DNA of 64,000 nucleotides from Xanthocytophaga flava. GTDB taxonomy: Bacteria > Bacteroidota > Bacteroidia > Cytophagales > 172606-1. Both the position numbers and the translations under genes were made by a program. The stretch is taken from contig JASJOS010000003.1 of the NCBI GenBank assembly GCA_030068525.1, forward strand, positions 496,001 through 560,000, given 5' to 3'. The notes beneath the pieces are model-generated. The model was given only the letters and a program-made list of their open reading frames with translations. It made no database searches and was not told the origin of the DNA. Shown here piece after piece: positions 7,925 to 16,200 of this stretch. Position 1 is the first letter of the stretch; every line of letters starts with the position of its first letter.

Positions 7925-8464
7925 TCAAAGCTTCTCTACCACCAGATTATGATTGGTATAAATACAGATATCCGCTGCAATATGCAGGCTCTCTGTTACC
8001 ATCTGTTCTGCTGTCAGTTGTGGTGCATGTTTCTTCAGAGCAATAGCCGCTGATTGTGCATACATACTTCCTGAACCAATGGCCGCAATACCATTATCTG
8101 GCTCCAGCACATCACCTGTTCCGGAGATGATTAGAATTTCTTCGTTAGTAGCCGCAATCAGCATTGCTTCCAACCGTCGCAAAAAGCGGTCTGTGCGCCA
8201 GTCTTTTGCCAGTTCTATAGCAGCTCGCTTAAAATTCCCACCGTAGGCATTCAGTTTTTCTTCAAATCGCTCCAGCAATGCAAAGGCATCAGCCGTAGAG
8301 CCTGCAAAGCCTGCCAATACTTTGCCATCCATGAGTTTACGAATCTTGCGGACATTGCTTTTGGCAACGGTATTTCCCATAGTAGCCTGGCCATCTGCCC
8401 CAATGGCAACCTGACCATTATGTAATACAGCAACAACAGTAGTTGCATGAATCTTTTCCATCAT
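7925..8464 (-). CDS. hslV: ATP-dependent protease subunit HslV
   Basis: A 179-residue proteasome-beta-type peptidase. The short propeptide MMEKIHA precedes the catalytic N-terminal threonine Thr8 in [35 protein letters not shown] and [20 protein letters not shown] are the conserved HslV blocks, and [19 protein letters not shown] is the substrate-chamber block. HslV forms double hexamers that degrade proteins unfolded by the HslU ATPase in the cytoplasm. Length and motifs are those of the intact enzyme. A second ATG three bases in (8461) is an equally plausible start. HslU, often the neighbour, is not within the window. The gene appears monocistronic, with a strong hairpin just downstream. Confidence 0.95.
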   Translation of the reverse strand: MMEKIHATTVVAVLHNGQVAIGADGQATMGNTVAKSNVRKIRKLMDGKVLAGFAGSTADAFALLERFEEKLNAYGGNFKRAAIELAKDWRTDRFLRRLEAMLIAATNEEILIISGTGDVLEPDNGIAAIGSGSMYAQSAAIALKKHAPQLTAEQMVTESLHIAADICIYTNHNLVVEKL

Positions 8465-8616
8465 ATATTATTTAATCAGAATTGAGTAATGCAACAGAGT
8501 ATGTACATACTCCATTGTGATACTATTGACGTTCAAGTTTAAATAATATTTGCAGAAAAGAAAAAGTTCAGATAGAGAAGGATGCAAACAAGGGAAGATG
8601 GTATCGTTCTAAAAAC

Positions 8617-8651
8617 AATATCCCTTTACCTGAGAAGAGTAAAGGGATATT
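8617..8651 (-). terminator. Rho-independent terminator for the small membrane protein gene
   Basis: Perfect 13-base arms AATATCCCTTTAC (8617-8629) and GTAAAGGGATATT (8639-8651) are followed on the minus strand by GTTTTTAG. It lies about 20 bases beyond the stop of the gene ending at 8672. Confidence 0.8.
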
Positions 8652-8671
8652 TGTAAAGGATTTATGCACGT

Positions 8672-9094
8672 TTAATTATTGCTATTGTAAAGATCTTTAT
8701 TTACAGGAATAGGAACTGTGCCATAGGTATTTCTGGCAAATTGGTAATCGGGGTCTCCTGCAGGGCCAAGGTATACAGCATCACCAAAAGCCAGCATTGG
8801 CAGGAATATAAACCCCAGAAAGAGCATACCAACAGTATAGCCTTCGTCTTTTCCAAAGCTTTTGCACAATAGATTTAACGTCCAAATCAGAATTACTATG
8901 TTAACAATAGGAACAAAGAGTAATAACGTCCACCAGGCAGGTTTCCCAACTATTTCAAGCTGAACAATAAAACCATAAATAGGTACGATAGAAGCCCAGC
9001 CCGGTTTTCCAGCTTTTTCAAATAATTTCCACCAGGATACAATGGCTAGAATAATAATACCTATATAGAGCAAACCAAAGAACAGAAAAAGCAT
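8672..9094 (-). CDS. DUF5684-type small membrane protein
   Basis: A 140-residue integral membrane protein. Hydrophobic segments are at about 2-20 (LFLFFGLLYIGIIILAIVSWW), about 32-48, about 53-75 (WWTLLLFVPIVNIVILIWTL) and about 88-105. The pattern W..LFEKAGKPGWASIVPIYG, then GKPAWW, is the signature of DUF5684, a Bacteroidota membrane family often found near signal peptidase genes. The C-terminal 35 residues are soluble and end in an Asn/Ser tail. The function is not known. It stands alone here, with its own terminator downstream, so the context adds nothing. Confidence 0.75.
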   Translation of the reverse strand: MLFLFFGLLYIGIIILAIVSWWKLFEKAGKPGWASIVPIYGFIVQLEIVGKPAWWTLLLFVPIVNIVILIWTLNLLCKSFGKDEGYTVGMLFLGFIFLPMLAFGDAVYLGPAGDPDYQFARNTYGTVPIPVNKDLYNSNN

Positions 9095-9337
9095 ACGATG
9101 CAGCGAAGATTGATGTTACCTACTCTATTAAAACCGGGTTTTCGGTGTTCCCCTTTTTTTGTAGTAAATTTACTTCTAAAGGAAAAACTTATTATTTCAG
9201 CAACACACCTTTCCTTACATAGGACGTTTTTACTTATTTTTCATACTGTTGGCTCTATATAACATGTTACCAGCAGTATATTCATAGGTCAGTACAAATG
9301 AAAATCGGGAATTGTTTTTTGAGAAAAAATCTTAAGA

Positions 9338-9694
9338 TTAGAAATATTGCTCAACTACCTCAATTTTTCCTACAATGTGCTGGTTAAATTCTTGCAATTC
9401 TTCGGCAGGAATCCATAGTTCATCATAGCCTTTGCCTCCTACATTTTGTACGGGAAATTTTTTGAGATACTCAGCCTCTACTGCAAACTGAGTGACATAG
9501 CCATTGCCATAGGCAGGAACATTCCAGTCAACCGTAATCTGACGGGCATATTCCAGGTTTAATACCGGATAAAAAATGGGCTGCTCAGGGAGCCTGGGAG
9601 GGAACTTTGTCCAACCGGATTGCTCAATAAGATCTAACTCTTTTTGAGCAACCGGGCGGTACAATATAGTAACAGATGACATCTCTGACATCAC
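9338..9694 (-). CDS. Small conserved protein of the group often labelled ADP-ribosylation/crystallin J1
   Basis: A 118-residue soluble protein with the pattern ILYRPVAQKELDLIEQSGW, FPPRLPEQPIFYPVLN, YARQITVDWN and LWIPAEELQEFNQHIVGKIE. I recognise this from a small Bacteroidota/proteobacterial family that databases often name ADP-ribosylation/crystallin J1. That name comes from automatic transfer, and the protein is far too short to be an ADP-ribosylglycohydrolase, so I do not assert that activity. Either ATG (9694 or 9685) could be the start. It lies 17 bases downstream of lysA on the same strand, compatible with co-transcription. Function unknown. Confidence 0.65.
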   Translation of the reverse strand: MMSEMSSVTILYRPVAQKELDLIEQSGWTKFPPRLPEQPIFYPVLNLEYARQITVDWNVPAYGNGYVTQFAVEAEYLKKFPVQNVGGKGYDELWIPAEELQEFNQHIVGKIEVVEQYF

Positions 9695-9711
9695 AGGTAG
9701 TTGAAAAATGA

Positions 9712-10944
9712 TTAAAAGTCTAGTAAAATCTGATTACGCAGAATGTCTTCTATTGTTTCACGTTCACGAATCAGACGGGCTTCTCCTTTGTAGACTAATA
9801 CTTCTGCCGGACGAAAACGGGCATTATACTGGCTACTCATAGTAAACCCATAAGCTCCTGCATTCAATAATGCCAGTACATCATCCGCACGCACTTCATT
9901 TAGCTGACGGTCGGAGCCTAACGTATCTGTCTCACAAATATACCCTACTACGTCATAGGTTTTAAGCTCACCTTCAGGATTGGATACATTCACGATTTCA
10001 TGGTAAGCATCATACATCATGGGGCGAATCAGATGGTTTAAGCCTGAATTAACTTGTACAAAAGTGATGGCTGGTGTCTGTTTTACCTGGTTAGCCTTTA
10101 CAAACAATACACCACACTCACTTACCAGATATTTACCAGGTTCAAACCATATCTCCAGTTCACGACCATAGTCTTTGCAGAACTCTTTGAAGGCAGCTGA
10201 AAGTTTTTCACCTAGGTCTGGCATGTTGGTAGTTTTGTCACCCTTTTTGTACCCGACTTTAAATCCGCCACCAAAATCAATAAAGGCAAGATCCGGAAAC
10301 TCTTTTGCTACAGTAAAAAGTACATTAGCTCCCTGGATAAAAGCTTCCGGGTCCAGAATATCTGATCCGGTATGAATATGCAGACCATTGATAACAATGT
10401 TATATTTTTTAACCAGGGTATGTACATCAGGCAATTGTGCCAATGGAATACCAAACTTTGAGTGTTCGTGCCCTACCTGAATTTTGGCATTGCCACCTGC
10501 ACGGATATTGGGCTTTAGCCGGATACAACAGGGAACAGTATTTTCAAAGGTCTTTCCAAACAGCTCCAATGTAGGCAGGTTATCTACATTGATAGCTACG
10601 CCCAACTCTACAGCTTCCTGTATTTCTGAGAAATCTACTCCGTTGGACGTGAAGGTAATATCCTTAGGTTTAAATCCGGCCAGTAATGCCTGCCGGGCTT
10701 CTGCTACAGATACGGCATCAATGCCAATGCCTTGTGTCTGCATCAGCTTCAACACAGAAATATTGGTCAGTGCCTTACATGCAAACTTAATGCGTAGAGG
10801 AACGGTATTGAAAGCGCTTTTAAGGTTATTGATCTGGCGAATAATCACATCCGCATCATAGACATAGAGAGGTGTTCCAAATTGCTGGCAGATATCAAGT
10901 ACATTAAGCCCTTGAATCTGATACTGTTGACCGGAAAGTTGCAT
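9712..10944 (-). CDS. lysA: Diaminopimelate decarboxylase
   Basis: A 410-residue fold-III PLP enzyme. The Schiff-base lysine is Lys57 in RIKFACKALTN. GLHIHTGSDI (about 190-199) and FIDFGGGFKVGYK (about 220-232) bind the cofactor phosphate. The C-terminal barrel has the catalytic cysteine near 337 in YICETDTLGSD and ends in NAGAYGFTMSSQYN. It decarboxylates meso-diaminopimelate to lysine, the last step of lysine synthesis, in the cytoplasm. I chose the ATG at 10944 because the homologous region (QYQIQGLNVLDICQQFGTPLYVYD) begins just after it; an upstream ATG at 11007 would add 21 residues. A possible -7 box, CAAAAATA on the plus strand at 11005-11012, lies upstream but lacks a clear -33. The small conserved gene follows closely. 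Confidence 0.93.
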   Translation of the reverse strand: MQLSGQQYQIQGLNVLDICQQFGTPLYVYDADVIIRQINNLKSAFNTVPLRIKFACKALTNISVLKLMQTQGIGIDAVSVAEARQALLAGFKPKDITFTSNGVDFSEIQEAVELGVAINVDNLPTLELFGKTFENTVPCCIRLKPNIRAGGNAKIQVGHEHSKFGIPLAQLPDVHTLVKKYNIVINGLHIHTGSDILDPEAFIQGANVLFTVAKEFPDLAFIDFGGGFKVGYKKGDKTTNMPDLGEKLSAAFKEFCKDYGRELEIWFEPGKYLVSECGVLFVKANQVKQTPAITFVQVNSGLNHLIRPMMYDAYHEIVNVSNPEGELKTYDVVGYICETDTLGSDRQLNEVRADDVLALLNAGAYGFTMSSQYNARFRPAEVLVYKGEARLIRERETIEDILRNQILLDF

Positions 10945-11112
10945 GTAAATTGAGAAATCCCTTGCTGCTAACAGCGTTTGTAGTTGAACAGATAAAATGA
11001 GTCTCAAAAATAGTATCTTTTTTTATCTGATTCAGCATTATTGGCAATCAAGGTTCAGGTATCTGCTTCATTATCTTACCGGCACTTAAAAAATGCCAAT
11101 AGTAAATCTCCA

Positions 11113-11147
11113 TTTTCCAGACAGATCTGTCCGAACTGTCTGGAAAA
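11113..11147. terminator. Hairpin between the lectin and lysA genes
   Basis: Perfect 12-base arms TTTTCCAGACAG (11113-11124) and CTGTCTGGAAAA (11136-11147) lie about 13 bases beyond the lectin stop. No T-run follows on the minus strand beyond the stem, so it is a weak terminator candidate; an operator for lysA is an alternative. Confidence 0.45.
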
Positions 11148-11159
11148 AGAAGGTTCTAC

Positions 11160-12011
11160 TTATCTCAACAAAGGCACCTGGTCTAATCTGGGTGTCTGTA
11201 CAGATGTTACCTCAGATATAGCAGCTTGGTTATGATCCATTTTGGGGGCAGTTTGCAGTGTCAGGTTTGGAATGGCGGGTTTCACAGGTTTTACTGTTCT
11301 GGAAGGAATCTTATAGACGGCAATCTGCTTCAAACAAAAATACTGCAGGTTACTAGCCCGGCCTGTAGAAGCTGTAAACCCCCATATCACCTGAGTAGCC
11401 CCTTTAAACACTTCGTGAATCAGATCCTTCTTGCCGGAATAAACTATATGTCCATCCAGAAAAACAGTGATCAGTTGTTTCTCCGGGTTCCACCGAAACC
11501 TGAAATCATGGAGTTTGCCATCTTCCAGGTTATAGTTGTCCATATTATTGTTCCAGTACTGGGTATGAAAGTTGGTTCCATTTTCCAGATAGGCAGCATG
11601 ATCACAGTAAGGGTCGTTCTGGCGGGCATTGTAATAAGTATCAAATTCCACAGCGACAGAGGGCGAAATATAATTTCCGGCTACATAGTCTTTGCTCCAG
11701 CGACCATATCCCATACACTCGCCCCAGGTCCCAAAGGCCTGATATTGATTGGGGTCATTGTGTACCACAAAGGTAATTCCGTCAGCTCCTTCTTCTTTTG
11801 TACCCAGATAAATATCGAACTGAATCTCAAAGTAGGTATTCAGATTCAACTTTTGTGTACTGTATGCGAGTCCTTCTGAATACGGGACATCCGGAGTAAG
11901 TTGTATGCAGCCTCCATCCATTGGAGCCGCATCGCCCATAAGCTTAAATGGCGATTGTGCAGAGCCTACCGCCACTACCATACCTGCCAAAAGGAGTAAA
12001 GGTACACGCAT
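11160..12011 (-). CDS. Secreted L-type lectin domain protein
   Basis: A 283-residue exported protein. The signal peptide is MRVPLLLLAGMVVAVGSAQS. Residues about 22-230 form a legume/L-type lectin sandwich. DGITFVVHNDP carries the conserved Asp of the carbohydrate site, VAVEFDTYYN is the metal-binding strand (Glu/Asp), HDFRFRWNPEKQLITVFLDG is the back sheet, and IWGFTASTGRASNLQYF is the terminal strand motif. After about 235 comes a Pro/Thr/Gln-rich tail of about 50 residues with no domain and no obvious type IX sorting signal. L-type lectins bind glycans, usually mannose- or galactose-type, with Ca2+. The role could be polysaccharide recognition at the surface or in the periplasm. It is transcribed alone and divergently from the NADAR gene. 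Confidence 0.82.
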   Translation of the reverse strand: MRVPLLLLAGMVVAVGSAQSPFKLMGDAAPMDGGCIQLTPDVPYSEGLAYSTQKLNLNTYFEIQFDIYLGTKEEGADGITFVVHNDPNQYQAFGTWGECMGYGRWSKDYVAGNYISPSVAVEFDTYYNARQNDPYCDHAAYLENGTNFHTQYWNNNMDNYNLEDGKLHDFRFRWNPEKQLITVFLDGHIVYSGKKDLIHEVFKGATQVIWGFTASTGRASNLQYFCLKQIAVYKIPSRTVKPVKPAIPNLTLQTAPKMDHNQAAISEVTSVQTPRLDQVPLLR

Positions 12012-12507
12012 AGTGGTACGAAATTAGGTTTGAAATCTGTAAGGGAAAGGCGGCTCGCTGAATGTATAGGAAAGATACAAAACCAAGTGGTAAAAACAGC
12101 AAGTATTCCGGTATTTTTCAGATGAAAAAAACACTCTCTACCCTGATGTAAGTATGTTCTGATGGGAGGACTATACTTTTTGTCCTTCTGAAAGAATCTT
12201 GTGACAAATAGAGCCATGCTTGTTTTTTGAGTGAAAAAAAATATTCAGAAACCAAATGCCGCCAGTCTTGCCACGAGTTTCTTTCAGAAGGACAGCAAAG
12301 AGAGATTTACTTAAGGAAGTCAAAAGGGAAAGATTCTTTCAGGGAAACAGAGGAGTGTTGCTTTGGGGAAAACAAAAAATAAATTATTTTATCTATTACT
12401 GCGCAAAACCTAACCTGCTCAAACTACGTTTTCCCATTCAAAAATTAAGTGCAATTTGAAAAACTCTATACAATACTAAAATTCAGCGTCTATAAACTAA
12501 ACCACCT
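12012..12507. other. Intergenic region with a spaced inverted repeat
   Basis: This gap lies between the divergent lectin and NADAR genes. It holds an exact 15-base inverted pair, TGTCCTTCTGAAAGA (12181-12195) and TCTTTCAGAAGGACA (12280-12294), 84 bases apart. A further TCTTTCAGG variant lies near 12334. A 67-codon frame at 12256-12459 overlaps the right arm but resembles no family. The rest is AT-rich without visible features. Confidence 0.5.
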
Positions 12508-13380
12508 ATGACTCCATCCTTTACACTAGACAGTCCTATGCCTCCTGTATGGATCATGTACCCTCATATCTCACAATACAGCATTGGCTGGCGAATGGGT
12601 TATGGGGAAGGATATAAATTTAAGTTGGGGGACTGGAAGGAAACCTTATCAGAAGAACAGCAACGACAGTATGAAGAGTTATTTCCGCATCCGATATTCT
12701 GGAGGGAATATTACAACCCTGATTATGACTTTGAAGACATTGAGGATTTTGAATGTGGGACTGTACAACTATGGCACAAAAATGGTGAGATGCAGTATTC
12801 AAGAGAAAAACTGACCGAGCAGGCCAAATCATCTCCACATTCCTACCTGTTCTTCTGGAAACCTAATCCTGATGCACTGGATAAGTTTTGTCTGGGACAA
12901 TGGCAACCATCTTACTTTGAGGTCGATACAGACGAGTATTCCTGTGCGGAACAATATATGATGGCCGAAAAAGCCAGACTTTTTGAGGATACGGAAACAG
13001 AGAGCAAGATTATGAAAGCCACTGACCCAAAAGAAATGAAATCCTTAGGACAGAAAGTAAAAAACTTTGATCAAAGCCTCTGGGACAAAGCCAAATACTC
13101 CATTGTACTCAATGGCAACTATTACAAGTTTGCCCAAAACAAAGATATGCGTGACTTTCTGTTATCTACAGGCAATCAGATTCTGGTAGAGGCTAGTCCA
13201 CTGGATACTATCTGGGGTATTGGCCTGGCCGAAGACAATGCAAAGGCACTGGACCCGACTACCTGGCGGGGCAGTAATCTGCTGGGATTTGCCCTGATGG
13301 AAGTTAGAGATGAATTGCGGAAGGTTTATAAAAACTATCATATCATTGACTGGAGCAAACTGAAAGAGTACACAATTTGA
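12508..13380 (+). CDS. NADAR (YbiA-like) domain protein with an N-terminal extension
   Basis: A 290-residue protein. The C-terminal half (about 140-285) is a NADAR/YbiA domain: YSCAEQYMMAEKARLF, LGQKVKNFDQSLWDKAKYSIVLNGNYYKFAQN, then LVEASPLDTIWGIGLAEDNA, WRGSNLLGFALMEVRDEL. NADAR proteins are N-glycosidases; YbiA acts on riboflavin intermediates, and relatives remove ADP-ribose from guanine. The invariant Trp-Gly and Asn-Leu-Leu-Gly blocks are present. The first about 115 residues are acidic and aromatic (IMYPHISQYSIGWRMGYGEGY, then EYYNPDYDFEDIEDFE), with no family I recognise. They may be a substrate-recognition or scaffold domain. It is transcribed alone, and no adjacent toxin-like ADP-ribosyltransferase is seen. 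Confidence 0.85.
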   Translation: MTPSFTLDSPMPPVWIMYPHISQYSIGWRMGYGEGYKFKLGDWKETLSEEQQRQYEELFPHPIFWREYYNPDYDFEDIEDFECGTVQLWHKNGEMQYSREKLTEQAKSSPHSYLFFWKPNPDALDKFCLGQWQPSYFEVDTDEYSCAEQYMMAEKARLFEDTETESKIMKATDPKEMKSLGQKVKNFDQSLWDKAKYSIVLNGNYYKFAQNKDMRDFLLSTGNQILVEASPLDTIWGIGLAEDNAKALDPTTWRGSNLLGFALMEVRDELRKVYKNYHIIDWSKLKEYTI

Positions 13381-13639
13381 TAGAGCCAAGAGAAAGACTT
13401 GGGAAGCTTTTAAACTTCTTATAGTATGCTTCCCTATTCCTACTTCAATTTTCTTTTTCTGTTATACTTAATCTAAAGCCTAAAGGAGAACAGGTGGACT
13501 GCAAATGACCAACAACCTTAAATACAACCCTTCTTGCCTACTGTGCCTAGAACTATGCTCAGTATAAATTTTGAGTTTAGTTCTAGACATACAATAAAAT
13601 AAGGATGCAGTCTCTATTGCTATTCTCAAAAAAGTTTTT

Positions 13640-13800
13640 GCCTAGAGTTCACCACAAAATTGCCGATGCGTTAAGTAAACCGCAAGAAATTATTTTGATC
13701 AGAATTAACCGCAAGTTTTTTGTTTGATTGAAATTCATCGCAAAAAATTGTCTGCGTTGAATTCCGATCAACAATCTCATCTACATAAAACTATGCACAC
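13640..13800. repeat. Dispersed intergenic repeat, copy B
   Basis: This copy has the same modular words as 4248-4425 and 50037-50300 but is more diverged: GAGTTCACCACAAAATTG, AAACCGCAAG, TTTTGATCAGAATTAACCGC, TTCATCGCAAAAA, GAATTCCGATCAA, and the tail CTATGCACAC. It lies in the gap 13381-13889 between two convergent genes. The rest of that gap (13381-13639) shows only AT-rich sequence with a second weaker fragment, AACTATGCTCAG, near 13551. Confidence 0.6.
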
Positions 13801-13889
13801 TAACTTTATATCAGGATATAATCAGATAGGTAATTATATCCCTCTATCCAATAAAACCCTGACTGCTATAAAATCAACTAAGAGAAGTT

Positions 13890-15323
13890 TTACACTTTCA
13901 ACTGCTCTTCCAGTTCCTTAATCCTGTTTTGCAGACGTGTAACCTCTTCTATACGCATCTCTTCCATTTCAGCCTGACGACGTTCCATTTCTTCTTGTGT
14001 AGCAGCCAGCTCTTCCATATTCTGGCGCATTTCCTCCTCCTGGCTGCGCAACATTTCAGTTTGTTGCTTTAATTCTTCCAGTAGTTTTTTTGTATTCTCA
14101 TTTGTGCGGGTAGCTGATACGGCAGAAGCAATACTTTCTGCCAACTTCTCTACCAGTCCTATTTCATGTTTTTCAAACACATTGAAAGATGCCAATTCCA
14201 GGGCACCTTCTACTTCATCATTAAGTTTAAGAGGTACTATCAATATACAACCAGGATTAGCTTTACCCAAACCAGAAGTTATATGAACATAATCATTGGG
14301 AATATCGGTAAGGAAGATGGTATCTTTTTCCAGAACTACCTGACCTATCAATCCTTCTCCTATCTCTATTCGTTTTTTCAGGTATTTTTTGCGATCATAC
14401 GCATAACAGGCTGTCAGTTCCAGATAAGGATCAGACTCTTTGTCCTGAAGAATAAAAATCCCACCCTGATTGGCCTTCAGATACTTGACCATATGCGAAA
14501 TGATCTCATACGAAAGTGATTGAATATCCGAACTGTTACGCAGAATCTCTCCCATCTGGGCCAGTCCCAGTGTCATAAACTTGTCCTGCATATCTTTTTT
14601 CTGGGCTCGTGTCAGGCTTGCCTGCATTTTCAGCAACGACTTACCCAGCTCGTCTTTGTCATCCATAATGGTATAGATGGCAGCGAGGTTTCCCTGACTG
14701 ATCGCATCTGCAAACTCTATATTGTGTCGGATGTTGTTTACCTGCTGCAATACACCTGCCTTGATAAACATTTCTCTCTTGGTCTTTCGCTCCAGGATAT
14801 ATGCCCAGTACCCACAAATCAATACCACTACTGCTGCCAGAGCTCCATGGAACAGAAACGTCTCCAGATCCATATAGGTCTGCTGGGTAAAATAGATCTC
14901 TGCATTTCCTTTATATTGCAGGTAAGCAAAGATGCCATGATGGATAACCACCACAATGATATTGGGTAGTTGTAACCGCCAGTTCTGATAGGCAATGAGT
15001 AAAGTAGCTCCTATAAAAACAAAGAAGTGCATCTCAAACATACCATGCATCTGGTAAATAAACTGAGCAGAAAACAAGGCCACAATCACACTTCCTATAT
15101 ACTGGTAAAAAGAAGACTTAGGTAACAGGAACTTGGTTCCATAGTACATGGCAAGACATAAACCACCCACTCCAAATGCAATTTTGAAAGTCCCATACTG
15201 AAAGGCAATGATACAGCCAAACAAAAAATAACAGGCAAAGGCAATGTTGTTAACACGGTCTCCGGTTTTGTTAATCTTTACGTAGGCATCTTCCAATAGA
15301 TACTCTTCGTATTTCTCATCCAT
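13890..15323 (-). CDS. Membrane-anchored GAF domain signalling protein with coiled coil
   Basis: A 477-residue protein. Residues about 25-185 contain five to six hydrophobic segments (IAFACYFLFGCIIAFQYG, FKIAFGVGGLCLAMYYGTKF, YIGSVIVALFSAQFIYQM, MHFFVFIGATLLIAYQ, LAAVVVLICGYWAYIL). A HAMP-like linker follows at about 205-245 (FADAISQGNLAAIY). A GAF domain spans about 258-400 (GILRNSSDIQSLSYEIISHM, YLKANQGGIFILQ, EGLIGQVVLEKDTIFL). The C-terminal about 75 residues are a Glu/Gln-rich coiled coil (LRSQEEEMRQNMEELAATQE). There is no kinase, cyclase or methyl-accepting domain, so it is a sensor or scaffold without visible catalytic output. It lies 29 bases downstream of the thioredoxin-like gene in the same orientation. 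Confidence 0.8.
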   Translation of the reverse strand: MDEKYEEYLLEDAYVKINKTGDRVNNIAFACYFLFGCIIAFQYGTFKIAFGVGGLCLAMYYGTKFLLPKSSFYQYIGSVIVALFSAQFIYQMHGMFEMHFFVFIGATLLIAYQNWRLQLPNIIVVVIHHGIFAYLQYKGNAEIYFTQQTYMDLETFLFHGALAAVVVLICGYWAYILERKTKREMFIKAGVLQQVNNIRHNIEFADAISQGNLAAIYTIMDDKDELGKSLLKMQASLTRAQKKDMQDKFMTLGLAQMGEILRNSSDIQSLSYEIISHMVKYLKANQGGIFILQDKESDPYLELTACYAYDRKKYLKKRIEIGEGLIGQVVLEKDTIFLTDIPNDYVHITSGLGKANPGCILIVPLKLNDEVEGALELASFNVFEKHEIGLVEKLAESIASAVSATRTNENTKKLLEELKQQTEMLRSQEEEMRQNMEELAATQEEMERRQAEMEEMRIEEVTRLQNRIKELEEQLKV

Positions 15324-15352
15324 AGCTTGTGTTGATTATATGTTGTTTCACA

Positions 15353-15952
15353 CTAATTTCGTTCTGGTAGCTGACATCCATACGAACGGGTAGCCAGTGT
15401 ATCAAAATAGGGTGGTGGATTATGCGCAATCACTTGTTCAATAGCTATCTGGGCATAACTGGTCTGTCTTTGTATACAGTAACGAGCCCGATTATAATTT
15501 CCCCGATAATACAACTGACTCTGCTCGTCAATTACTACAGCCTGTGGCGTGGAGTATACCCCACACTTCTTTGCCAGCAAATGATCTGTATCTGTAAGTA
15601 CGGATATATCGGTATCTTTCAACAACTCCTTTGCAGATTCAATCTCTTCTTTCTGAGATACTACAGCATAAAAGTCCATTTTATCCCCATAATTTCTGGT
15701 CAGTGTAATAAAATGCTGTATATTAAATCGAGAACAAGGACATTCAGGATTAAAGAAATGAATTAGTACAGGTTTTTTGCTTTTTATCTGGATTTCTTCA
15801 GGCAATGATATATAGGTGCCTGTTTCTATGCTTTTATACCCTTTGGGAACAGGTGTAGGCAGTTGATACTGTAATTCCTGTTGCCAAAACAGAAAAGCAA
15901 TACCTGAGATTGCAGCTGAAGTCAACAATATAGCCAGCACCTTGTTTAGCAT
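15353..15952 (-). CDS. Thioredoxin-fold membrane-anchored protein
   Basis: A 199-residue protein with one N-terminal hydrophobic anchor or uncleaved signal (LAILLTSAAISGIAFLFW). The thioredoxin-like domain follows: KPVLIHFFNPECPCSRF (about 62-78), a redox-type Cys-Pro-Cys, then ISVLTDTDHLLAKKCGVYSTPQAVVID with the cis-Pro loop TPQ, then LYYRGNYN. This resembles AhpC/TSA- or DUF6436-like periplasmic thioredoxin folds. The CPC motif and a further Cys near 129 could support disulfide exchange, but a structural role is also possible. It precedes the GAF gene by 29 bases, so the two are probably co-transcribed; whether they interact is unknown. Confidence 0.75.
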   Translation of the reverse strand: MLNKVLAILLTSAAISGIAFLFWQQELQYQLPTPVPKGYKSIETGTYISLPEEIQIKSKKPVLIHFFNPECPCSRFNIQHFITLTRNYGDKMDFYAVVSQKEEIESAKELLKDTDISVLTDTDHLLAKKCGVYSTPQAVVIDEQSQLYYRGNYNRARYCIQRQTSYAQIAIEQVIAHNPPPYFDTLATRSYGCQLPERN

Positions 15953-16036
15953 ATATAGAAAAGTAAAGCGTATCTCAAATTTACAGGAGAACTTATAAAT
16001 TCAGAAACTCCCTGAGACACAACTGTGTTTACCACA

Positions 16037-16102
16037 GGTAGGAAAACCTTGCAGCAGATAGATGCAAAATGTCTATTTAAGGTAATGCAAGGTTTTCTTA
16101 CC
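16037..16102. promoter_or_regulatory. Spaced inverted repeat upstream of the helicase gene
   Basis: Seventeen-base arms GGTAGGAAAACCTTGCA (16037-16053) and TGCAAGGTTTTCTTACC (16086-16102), with one mismatch, lie 32 bases apart in the gap between the divergent thioredoxin-like and helicase genes. The right arm ends about 100 bases before the helicase ATG. It could be a leader hairpin or a double binding site. Confidence 0.45.
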
Positions 16103-16200
16103 TTTACATTTAAATTCTTTCCTGTCTATCATCATCACACAGAGTAGGATAAAAACCTCTTTAAGGCAACAGTGCTTGATTGTCAGCTAGTAACAGAAAT

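Noticed and set aside
11226..11879. Long 217-codon plus-strand frame opposite the lectin gene
   Set aside because: It is a shadow of the lectin coding strand, with low-complexity hydrophobic composition and no family match; the minus-strand lectin is clear.
12256..12459. 67-codon plus-strand frame before the NADAR gene
   Set aside because: It overlaps one arm of an inverted repeat and its basic, AT-driven composition does not look like a conserved protein.
9338..13380. Possible ADP-ribosylation toxin-antitoxin locus (the small 9338 protein plus NADAR)
   Set aside because: The two genes are about 3 kb apart, on opposite strands, with lysA and the lectin between; the small protein's name is not evidence of ADP-ribosyl chemistry.
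14520..14969. 149-codon plus-strand frame opposite the GAF protein
   Set aside because: It is antisense to the membrane and linker region, with no start context or family.
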